A stretch of DNA of 39,731 nucleotides, from the NCBI GenBank assembly GCA_003427395.1, contig BFEA01000059.1, forward strand, positions 1,081,560 to 1,121,290, given 5' to 3'. This DNA comes from Chara braunii (lineage: Eukaryota > Streptophyta > Charophyceae > Charales > Characeae). Shown here in pieces: positions 32,975-39,731 of this stretch; within the stretch, counting starts at the first letter, position 1, and the number at the start of each line of letters is the position of its first letter. The notes beneath the pieces were generated by a model, which was not told the DNA's origin, made no database searches, and saw only the letters and a list, made by a program, of their open reading frames with translations. A program made the position numbers and the translations under genes.

Positions 32975-33452
32975 CCATCTCTCTTTCAATCAGTATTTCC
33001 ATCGCGTCGTCTTCCCCCGTAATCCCTTCCCCATCGCCACCTTCCGACATTTCTACTCCGCCCGCCTAGAGCTGATTGTCTACCCCCACCCTTCCGTTCG
33101 ATGCGTCGTCCCCGATTACCCCCTCCACGTTCTACTCCTTAGCGCCGCGTGGCGAGGCCGTAACCACATAGAGGTTTACTGCATCGTTACGAGGACCTTT
33201 CCCACGTGCGAAGACCATGATCGGCTCCGCACCGATGTCCTCCGAACCCCCGTTTCCCTTTACCCAGACTACCTCGCTTCTCTTCCCTGCAGCGGCCAGC
33301 GATTCCCCCGCTTCCATCGCATCGTCCGCTTTCAAGAGATTCCCTACGACCTCACTGCGATCGGGCGCTTCATGCCTGAGCGTACGATGGAGCCGCCTCG
33401 CCCTCCCTCATACGTGTACCGCCTTCCTTTCCCCCTTCCGGTTAATTACTGA
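32925..33452 (+). CDS. Second hypothetical ORF before the 3' LTR
   Basis: A 176-codon frame overlapping the end of the accessory ORF in another frame. The product has normal composition with aromatic- and Pro-rich segments (FNQYFHRVVFPRNPFPIATF, FHRIVRFQEIPYDLTAIGRF) and ends at TGA 33450. No domain recognised. It might be a second accessory gene or a frame continuation of the first. Confidence 0.33.
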   Translation: MRGFALRPRSIYHRPLSHLSFNQYFHRVVFPRNPFPIATFRHFYSARLELIVYPHPSVRCVVPDYPLHVLLLSAAWRGRNHIEVYCIVTRTFPTCEDHDRLRTDVLRTPVSLYPDYLASLPCSGQRFPRFHRIVRFQEIPYDLTAIGRFMPERTMEPPRPPSYVYRLPFPLPVNY

Positions 33453-33695
33453 TGCAGCGGTAATGGACGCGTGTCGCGACGACGGCACGAGAAGGATCCC
33501 GTCCTTGGATCGTCGAGAACCCAATCTAAGAAACAAGTAGAAGAGCAATGTTGTCACGTGGATGACGTCCACACGCAGTTGAACGATAAGTGGCATAGAC
33601 AAAAGTGCTCCGTGTGTCGATCGATTAGAGAAATCGACACATGTCAACAAGCAAGCAGGAGCTTGCTAATATTGGAACCCCCAAGGCGTCACATA
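33453..33695. other. Non-coding stretch before the 3' LTR
   Basis: No polypurine tract is obvious. Small palindromes: TGTGTCGATCGATTAG..ATCGACACA around 33610-33640, and GCAAGCAGGAGCTTGC at 33650-33665. Confidence 0.5.
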
Positions 33696-34479
33696 TGTGA
33701 CGAACCACTTTCTGTAACGCGCGATTTTCTGCGCGGTTGCAACAAGGGGTTCTAAGCTGGGAAGATTGGGCCAATTACGGGAGATCGGGATCGGTGGAGA
33801 ATTGCATCAGTGTCCTCGCTTTTTCGTCCTTTTCGTCGCTTTTTTTTCGAATGGCTAGGCACGGAGTTGGGTGTGTCTTGGGACGGCCGGTTGATTGATT
33901 GGTTGGATGGATGTCTTTCACGCCGCGCGCGCACACGATTAATAAATGTTGACGTCGTCTCTTTCGTTTCGGTTTCGATCTTTTGGGCGCGGGCATCGCA
34001 CGGGAAATTTGCTTCATTCTTTTGAATTTCCTTTTGAATTTTGTCGAGTCCCCGATGGCTCCCGGAATTTCGGACTGTCCTCCTCAACCTTGTGCTTTTT
34101 GCTTCTTCGCATTAGATAGGAATTAGGAATTCAGTAGTTAGGATTTTTCTTTTTCTTGTCGCGCGGCGCCTTCTTCCACGCGCTTCTTTTTGCGGCTGCA
34201 ACGGTATTCTAATTAGTAGGCGCCCTTAATCGTGTGTGTAACTGTAATTTTGGGGCAGCCGTCATTGTAACTATATTTTCCTTATTACATCTTGTCTTTC
34301 CCGCCCTCCTTCTCTTTCTGTTGCTGAAGTTTTTGTAAGCCACGACTTGCATGCTCGGATCGATGCGTGGAGAGAGGCTACGTCCCCCACGCCGCGGCCC
34401 GACCATGCAGAACGCAGGCGCTCCTTCTCTAATCCCCACTCTAAGTCCTGGTAATTCCGTGTTCTTCGCGCATGCATGC

Positions 34480-34501
34480 ACGCTATAAATTTCGGTTGCG
34501 C
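34480..34501 (+). promoter_or_regulatory. 3' LTR promoter: RY motif and TATA box
   Basis: GCATGCATGC followed by TATAAAT (34494-34500), identical in layout to the 5' LTR. It could drive readout transcription into the downstream TIR-element cluster. Confidence 0.6.
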
Positions 34502-35155
34502 GATTAGTAAGCTCTCTTAACCCGTCGTTGGAAGCTCGGGGTTGCGCGATTTGGAAGGGTCGGCACACGAGCGAAGTAAGAGGTGAGTAGAGTAGGAGTT
34601 GGGCGACCCGACGGGCTAGTGCCGAACGCGCGGGATTGACGCGGGCCACGACGGACTGTGGGCACGGGCGAATCCGACGGGTGCGGGAGGACTAAGCGGG
34701 GTGACAACTTCGTGGGTTGGTGCGTAACGACGGAATGTCCGCATCGGAGAAGAGAGAGAAGGAGAGAGTTGAAGTCGATGGACGCGGATTTGCTGTTTCT
34801 TTGTCTCTTCCCCCTTTTCATCTGTGTACATACATTTTGATTGCGGCTCCGGGCGGTTTTGCCCGTTCTTATTTTCGTTTCGGTTTTCTGGAATCTGGGC
34901 TTGGGTTTTTGCTCACACCTGTCCTTGGGACGTCCGTCCCGATTGCATTATGTGTATGATTGTCGAATGTATGGATGTATGAATGTTATGTTTGTTTGTC
35001 TATCTTTTTGCGGAGAATCCCGGTCCTTGTTTTTTTTCGGTGTCGAATCCTTGCCTGCACCTGATACAGTTGTAGATGGGATAAGAATCTAGCTTGATAG
35101 TGATTTTGTTCTCGTTTTTGCTTGTCTCACGATGGGGTTGTGATATGGTTGCATC

Positions 35156-35907
35156 TTGCATAATCGGAGCTTACGAAGCAAATTAGACGATCCGAAGTCT
35201 GGCTCCGCGAACGCCGCGCGAGAACACGTGCAAACGCGATCCGAGTCGCGCCCTTACACGCATTCCCCCGCGTCGATTCGCCCACCCAAAAAGATTCGCG
35301 GCGGAACCGTCATCCCGTACGAGCACGATGAGGCGCAACTAAGTTCGCCTGTCCTGCACATGCTCGTGCGCGGTGATGATAACCCGACCCGAGTTGTCCC
35401 ATCTACGATGATACCATGACGCGATCTTGGAGTTCAGACTCATCCTACGACCCNGATTATTTCACCCCTTGGATAAACGAACTCATTAGGTTGCGATACC
35501 CCTGTCACACGGAGAATCGACTATGTCCGCGGGAATTCCACTGCGCCACCTCTAGCGACCCTCGGTGCTCTGATTTCCCTTCTCCCGACAACACCTATTA
35601 CTTCACCCACTCGGGATTTGTTATCATCACCACCAGTTTCCCTCCTTTTCGCCTCCTTCTCCCGTATCATCAACTCAGCGTCGTTCCGTGGTTGGCCATA
35701 GACCCCTTTTGGCCCAGTACGTTTTGTGTGAATTGCCGACGTAACGGCGAACGGAGAACTCCGGAATTCCGAAGGCCCAATCCAAGTACACGCCTGCCCG
35801 TGCCACGTGGCGGCCCCCGCCGGCCTAACTTTTCGGGACCACCTCCACCACAGAGGGATTTCCCCGTAAACCGTCACCCACAGTGCCCTGGCCCCATCGG
35901 ACCCTGA
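35156..35907 (+). CDS. LTR-internal overlapping ORFs, 3' LTR copy (hypothetical)
   Basis: Same pair as in the 5' LTR (87 codons at 35156-35419 and 163 codons at 35416-35907). Open in both LTRs, but this half of the LTRs is almost identical, so conservation carries little weight. Confidence 0.28.
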
Positions 35908-36064
35908 GTCCCTCGCGCATGCGCCCCTTATTCACCCAATTGCATTCATACCCTTAAGACTCCCCCACTTCCCCAAAAATCCTTGGCACACCCCTTCTTG
36001 CACTTCCAGGCCCATATCCCACTCCGATCAGGAAGTCGCGCTGGGCGTGAGGTTGGGTGTCACA

Positions 36065-36197
36065 GGACCCGTTTTCCAGCAGGTGCACCTCCCCACCAAT
36101 AGATGGAGCAGCTGGAGTCTACTACTAGTTGGGGCTGCTCGTATCACCCCTTCTAGTAGACAGCCAAGGCTTTCCCTCCCAAAAAAAAAAAAAAAAA
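36065..36197 (+). mobile_element. LINE tail (copy 4), right part with poly(A)
   Basis: Continues the LINE box split by gypsy-2: GGACCCGTTTTCCAGCAGG, CTCCCCACCAATAGATGGAG. A stem-loop follows, GTCTACTA (36117-36124) with TAGTAGAC (36154-36161), then a 17-base A-run (36181-36197). It corresponds to copy 3, where the same box is also followed by a stem-loop and an A-tail. Confidence 0.8.
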
Positions 36198-36220
36198 GTA
36201 CCTAAGCCAACTCTAGACTA

Positions 36221-36640
36221 GGGTCTCCCTCCACTATTGCAGACTCTCGAAATATTTCGAGAGTTCGACTTGCGTTGTCAGAGAGGCGAGACTCTCGAGA
36301 TACCTGTAGAACCTGTTACACTAGCTGCACTCTCGAAACCCCGGGCGTCGTTGGACTCGACAGAAGACATGTACCGCTACGCTACGGGACAATGCCAGGC
36401 TGGTCTGGCCGCCGGGACAGGAGGTCCACTCTCGAAAAACAAGCCGGTGGGCGGGCAACTCTCGAAGACACTTGCGAATCCGAGTTTTGCAGGCGGGCGA
36501 CTCTCGACGTTTCGAGAGTGGCGTTATAGCATTCCTTCTGACAGCTCTCTATCGGGTTTCGAGGGTTTCCCGATCGAGAGTAAGTGCAACGAGGACCCAC
36601 TCTCAAAACTTTGAGAGTCTAGAGTAGTGCAGCGAGGTCC
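36221..36640. mobile_element. TIR element A with CTCTCGA array
   Basis: Left end GGGTCTCCCTCCACTATTGC, right end the complement of GGACCTCGCTGCACTACTCT. Nine exact CTCTCGA or TCGAGAG copies in 420 bp (36244, 36257, 36292, 36330, 36429, 36459, 36501, 36512, 36574), plus degenerate pairs at 36600 and 36611. Target duplication is unclear (TA at most). A 15-bp direct repeat GCCAACT(C)(T/C)AGACTA-type flanks it at 36206-36220 and 36651-36665. No coding sequence; non-autonomous. Confidence 0.85.
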
Positions 36641-36665
36641 TAGCCTCTGTGCCAACTCCAGACTA

Positions 36666-37028
36666 CCGTAGTCCGGAACGGAATGTTTCCTCGGAGCCAC
36701 CACAGTAGAAGCAGAAATGAGCTGCGCCTTGGAAAAGGGAGAAGGTAAAGGAAGTGTGGAGGCAAGAAAGTGTGGAGTTGGAGACGAACGACCGTTCTGG
36801 GTGATTAGGCTTGCTTCACGGCTTTCCCAGCAGAGGAAGAGTTCACACACACAGGTTGTACAGACGAAAAGTAATTCACGCACACAGCTTGTGCAAACGA
36901 AAAGTGGAATCACCGCTGTTGACGGATGTGGGTTCCCCTTAGTTGATGATCCTTACCTCGTTCCCCATCATACAATCGACGGCGAAGGAGGGAGAAAGGG
37001 GGGGAGGGGAAAGCAAAAAAAAAAAAAA
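36666..37028. other. No gene; contains a 33-bp tandem duplication
   Basis: Units at 36842-36874 and 36875-36907 (TTCAC(A/G)CACACAG.TTGT, ending GACGAAAAGT or AACGAAAAGT). The rest, including an A-run at 37015-37029, has no recognisable gene. Confidence 0.6.
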
Positions 37029-37063
37029 ACCTTTCTCAGCCTTTTGGCTAAGATCAGTTTAAT
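37029..37063 (+). pseudogene. U2 snRNA-like sequence, left part
   Basis: ACCTTTCTCAGCCTTTTGGC, TAAGATCAGTTTAAT match the 5' end of plant U2 snRNA except that about 22 nt, including the branch-point-recognition GUAGUA, are absent between AAGATC and AGTTTAAT. It therefore cannot be a working U2. It is directly preceded by an A-run. The sequence resumes at 38161 after a transposon insertion. Confidence 0.8.
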
Positions 37064-38160
37064 GGGTCTCGCTCCACTACTCTCGACTCACGAAAAGTTT
37101 TGTGAGTCCTTCTAGAGCTGTCAGACGTGCAAAACTCTTGAAAAAAAAGTATTGGCTCCACTTACTCTAGACGGGTTTGCTCGAGATGCAGTGGCGGAAT
37201 GAGACGAGCTCTATGACTGCACTAAAAGACAGCGCCACCCTGTTCTGATGGTCGGGACACGAGGCGCACTCTTGAAAAAAAATGGTCGGAGCCGGGGTAC
37301 GACGGAGGACACTGGAAAAGCATGTCGTCGCAGGCTGGGCACTCTAGACACTTCGAGAGTGCCCTTCGAGAGTGCTCTCTGACAGCTCTCGAAGGGCGTT
37401 TTCAAGAGCACCTATCTAGAGTGAGTGGAGCGAGGCCTTAGGGCCTCGTTAGACCCTCCTTGAAAAATCCTCAGGAATTAGGACGAAGTCCTTGGAAAAT
37501 TTCAAGGAATTCGGCGGTGGCGTTACACCGCATCCTAAACGAAAGGGTCCCAAGGAAAAAACTTGGAGGTATCCCGCGGCCAATTTCATACGCATATATG
37601 AGGCCGCGGGGGAGGATGTCCGTCGTCGTCGAGGGATGTCCGTCCGTCATCAGGCGTGGTCCACTGGCGGCGCAAGGAGGCCTGCGATGCTGCGCTGCGA
37701 AAAGAGGCGTGAAGGTTCCTTTTCGAAATATTCGCCCGTTGGACACGACGCCCGACGTCTGTCGCACCCGAAGCGGGACCCCCGGCCGTGTATGCGCGAA
37801 CGGTAACACCACAAGGCCGTTGGTGACCTCCCGTCGGTTGGAAGCCGATATTGTCCGCCCGATGGACCACGGACGTCATGTGCACCAGCAAAAACAGAAA
37901 CTTTCCGTGTCGACGCACGCTCAACGACGGCCCGTCCATTGCGGATCCTTGAGCCCAAGGGACCTCTCGAGGACCCTTTGAATCCAAGGACGCAATGGCT
38001 TGGGATTCCGAGGGACCCAAGGAAATCTCTTGGGAGCGTTTTCACATTTTTTCAAGGATTTTTGTTTTTCACGACGCGGTGTAACCATAACTTTCGACAT
38101 TCCTGAGGATTTTCCCTTACTCCCGAAATTTCGAGAGTATAGAGTAGTGGAGAGAGACCC
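37064..38160. mobile_element. TIR element B, inserted in the U2-like sequence
   Basis: Ends GGGTCTCGCTCCACTACTCT and the complement of GGGTCTCTCTCCACTACTCT, flanked by AAT on both sides (37061-37063, 38161-38163). The backbone is homologous to element A, with CTCTCGA/TCGAGAG at 37080, 37353, 37366, 37386 and 38131 and decayed CTCTTGA/TCAAGAG copies near 37134, 37270 and 37402. It is itself interrupted by element B2 (37441-38116). Confidence 0.85.
37441..38116. mobile_element. TIR-like element B2 nested in element B, CAAGGA array
   Basis: Flanked by TTA on both sides (37438-37440, 38117-38119). Sibling element A lacks this segment at the corresponding place, which supports an insertion. Ends GGG...CCC; AAAATCCTCAGGAAT near the left end (about 37465) is inverted near the right (about 38097-38112). 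CAAGGA/TCCTTG occurs at 37457, 37489, 37503, 37555 and, after a ~385-bp GC-rich centre without it, at 37946, 37985, 38018 and 38053. This is a subterminal-repeat layout. No transposase was seen. Confidence 0.75.
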
Positions 38161-38192
38161 AATATCTGATCTGTGGCCCATAGGGTCATTAA
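38161..38192 (+). pseudogene. U2 snRNA-like sequence, right part
   Basis: AATATCTGATCTGTGGCCCA continues the U2 sequence interrupted at 37063; it then diverges (TAGGGTCATT) and enters an A-run (38191-38208). The A-run suggests a retrotransposed U2 pseudogene. Confidence 0.72.
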
Positions 38193-38208
38193 AAAAAAAA
38201 AAAAAAAA

Positions 38209-38827
38209 ACAAATCGACGGCAACAATCCAAGAATCCGAGTGGGCCCAAGGGGGTATGGTGCTCTTCTTTCCCTTTCCCCCCCGCCCTTCGGCCTTCCAG
38301 GCGGTACTCAACCGAGGATTTTTTCAACCGATCTGTAGACGTAAGTACGTCCAGATTCATCCAAGAGCAGCTCCATTCCTGTTCGTGTTCATGCTTTTTT
38401 GTTTTTTTTTCGTTTTTTCCCTCTCTTCTTGGCATCAGCAGCAAGGGGGACGGCAATCCCACGCAGCACACTATCATCATTGCCGTTCGTGTTTGTTTTG
38501 CTGTCTTTGGTGTTGTTTCTCGTGTCTTTGTCGGTTTGTGTTGGCTCATGATCCGTTGTGTTGTTTGCCCACGTGCCTCAAGTTCTCGTTTACCGGAGTT
38601 CGGAGCAGAACCCAGCGCAACTTCATTGATTGAACATGGCTGCGATGTTGGTCAGATACGTCATGTAGAGTTTTCGTGTGAACAGGCCTTATTTCTTTTT
38701 TTAAAGAAGGCCTTATTTCTTTTTTTTAAGAAGGAATTGATTTTGCCTTCGTTTTGCCCTAACCTATCAGGAATTGATTTTGCTTTGTTTTGCCGTAGCC
38801 TATTGTGATAACCTACCAAGATCCAGT
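38209..38827. other. No gene; tandem repeats near the end
   Basis: Open frames here have no recognisable domain. 38686-38733 holds two copies of GGCCTTATTTCTTTTTTTAA and 38734-38803 two copies of GGAATTGATTTTGC..TTTTGCC(C/G)TA.CCTAT. The latter may be a local duplication. Confidence 0.55.
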
Positions 38828-38903
38828 GGCCTATCTCAGTTGGTTAGGCATGTGAGTGGCATTTAGGACGTTGTGGGTTCGAGACCCATAACCACCTGGG
38901 CGC
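38828..38903 (+). repeat. tRNA-like sequence (SINE head or tRNA pseudogene)
   Basis: A-box-like TATCTCAGTTGGTTAGG and B box GGGTTCGAGACCC, with a short acceptor-like match (GTGG with CCAC). The anticodon arm does not fold well, so it is not a working tRNA. No poly(A) tail follows before TIR element C begins at 38909. Confidence 0.55.
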
Positions 38904-38908
38904 ACTTA

Positions 38909-39279
38909 GGGCCTCACCACACCACTACCAAATTGCATTTATTTTCTGAAAAGTGTCAGAAAATTTCGACAGTCGATAGAAACCCCCCCTTTTGCCAAAC
39001 AGCACTGTAGAATAGGTGGCGTATCGAATGTTCTCCATTCCAGGCCCACTTTCGATAGTGTAAGGGTTGTGGTGGCTAGCGCGTGCGTGGGCGGTTTTTC
39101 GATGGTGCGGAAAGGAGGCTATCGAAAAAAGGCCATTGCAGGCGGACGTTCGCAGATGGTTCGATAGGACTATCGAATTCCAATTTCTGACACCTATCGA
39201 AGAATTTGAAGCCTCGTTTTCCGATAGGATGTATGGCGATATCGAAAAACCGTATTTCGATACTAGAGTGGTGAGACCC
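38909..39279. mobile_element. TIR element C with TATCGA array
   Basis: Left end GGGCCTCACCACACCACTAC, right end complement of GGGTCTCACCACTCTAGTA; flanks TTA (38906-38908) and TTG (39280-39282), a near-duplication. Nine TATCGA/TCGATA copies in 371 bp (38973, 39022, 39052, 39120, 39161, 39171, 39195, 39240, 39257), and no CTCTCGA. The backbone matches A and B, for example GCAGGCGGACG and TTTCTGACACCTATCGAA against GCAGGCGGGCG and TTCTGACAGCTCTC. Non-autonomous. Confidence 0.83.
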
Positions 39280-39313
39280 TTGATGCCAAACGGTTGTGAT
39301 AGTCCGGTTGATA

Positions 39314-39556
39314 CCCCTTGTCGGTATCCGTAGGGTCTATGACGAACACGGTTGTGAGTGTGAGCGTGAGTGGGTTGTAAGTGGTGTGTGGGAGAGTGTT
39401 GGCCATAGCCACTGCTGCTACTGGATAGGGGGTGAGGGAAGTAGACGGGAGGCGCGGCTACTGGCAAAATGCTTGATCTTTGCGTTAGCCAGACCCCCCC
39501 GCCGGCAGCCCCACTCTACTCCCTGCCCACCGTCGATTAGGGCAGGGAGCAACATG
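39314..39556 (+). repeat. Dispersed repeat R1, copy 2
   Basis: Same orientation as copy 1 (21871-22107) and similar along its length, with moderate divergence. No function assigned. Confidence 0.85.
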
Positions 39557-39731
39557 CATCATGTGGGGGGGTGTTGTGTTGGCGGGATTGCCTGCAGTGC
39601 ATTTTCAAACTGTTTTCATGACTGCGCCAAAGTTACCCCCCCGAAAACAAGAGAGAAAAGAAAGAAGGAAAAAAACAACATTCTTCTTATAAAAAAAAAA
39701 AAAAAAAAGATTTTGAGCACTGAAGGGCACA
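39557..39731. other. No gene; A-run
   Basis: Ends with an A-run (39691-39708) that may be the tail of a retroelement. Nothing else recognised. Confidence 0.5.

Larger units (their letters stand above)
22703..36064 (+). mobile_element. Ty3/gypsy LTR retrotransposon (gypsy-2), 13.4 kb
   Basis: Two direct ~2.4-kb LTRs (22703-about 25164 and 33696-36064) enclose Gag, protease, RT, RNase H, a PHD-like finger, integrase and a 3' accessory region. The element starts TGTGAC and ends GTCACA, with GGAC on both sides (22699-22702 and 36065-36068). The RT-RNase H-integrase order is that of Ty3/gypsy. The PBS-like TGGTATCGGAGCC (25161-25173) resembles the plant initiator tRNA-Met type. It inserted into the 3' tail of a LINE copy. 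It is dead: at least eight stops, several frameshifts and altered integrase catalytic residues. Confidence 0.93.
33696..36064 (+). repeat. 3' LTR of gypsy-2
   Basis: Complete LTR with TGTGAC/GTCACA ends (33696-33701 and 36059-36064). No clear polypurine tract directly precedes it; the adjacent bases form the palindrome GTCACATATGTGAC across the boundary. Confidence 0.92.

Noticed and set aside
36221-36640. CRISPR-like array because of the repeated CTCTCGA motif
   Set aside because: The motif is too short, occurs in both orientations at irregular spacing inside TIRs, and the DNA is eukaryotic.
37029-37063. Functional U2 snRNA gene
   Set aside because: The branch-recognition segment is missing, the gene is split, and no snRNA promoter element was seen.
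37073-38157. CACTA superfamily assignment from CACTAC/GTAGTG near the ends of element B
   Set aside because: The inverted repeat extends beyond CACTA to GGGTCTC, and the flanking AAT duplication lies outside that, so CACTA is not the terminus.
38828-38903. Functional tRNA gene
   Set aside because: The anticodon arm does not fold and the acceptor stem has mismatches.

Overview
This window is repeat-rich eukaryotic nuclear DNA, most likely from the green-plant lineage. Evidence: a Ty3/gypsy element whose primer-binding site resembles the plant initiator-tRNA-Met type, L1-type LINEs with a zf-RVT-like C-terminus, tRNA-derived SINEs, a U2 snRNA-like fragment, and many small terminal-inverted-repeat (TIR) elements. 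A streptophyte alga such as Chara is a guess that I cannot confirm from sequence. I see no intact host gene; nearly every long reading frame belongs to a decayed transposon.

Layout. 1-3.4 kb: (GA)n, two adjacent hairpins, a 54-bp minisatellite, otherwise unrecognised DNA. 3.4-7.1 kb: minus-strand Ty3/gypsy remnant (Gag, protease, start of RT), followed by leader-like DNA with three hairpin repeats to 7.85 kb. 9.3-11.4 kb: 5'-truncated LINE (copy 1) ending in an assembly gap. 11.4-14.8 kb: SINE, 0.38-kb tandem duplication, minus-strand LINE 3' end (copy 3), and a nested fold-back structure (14081-14773). 14812-20758: a LINE (copy 2) bounded by a 13-bp target-site duplication. 20935-21463: a TIR element with TAA duplication. 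22249-22453: a SINE. 22703-36064: a 13.4-kb Ty3/gypsy element with 2.4-kb LTRs, inserted in the tail of a fourth LINE copy (GGAC on both sides). 36.2-39.3 kb: a cluster of small TIR elements, one of which splits a U2-like sequence.

The most interesting material: (1) related TIR elements at 36-39 kb that share a backbone but carry different short motif arrays (CTCTCGA versus TATCGA), with a nested neighbour using CAAGGA at both ends, as if transposase-binding sites had been exchanged across whole arrays; (2) a PHD-type zinc finger between RNase H and integrase of the large Ty3 element; (3) a broken accessory reading frame, acidic then Arg/Ser-rich, between integrase and the 3' LTR; (4) the fold-back with perfect 30- and 37-bp hairpin arms inside ~90-bp outer arms; (5) a recurring LINE 3' module.

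The elements are mostly dead. Many in-frame stops and the integrase active-site changes fit C-to-T or G-to-A decay, and paired LINE copies support this directly at some sites. Several single-N positions flanked by exact duplications look like assembly joins.
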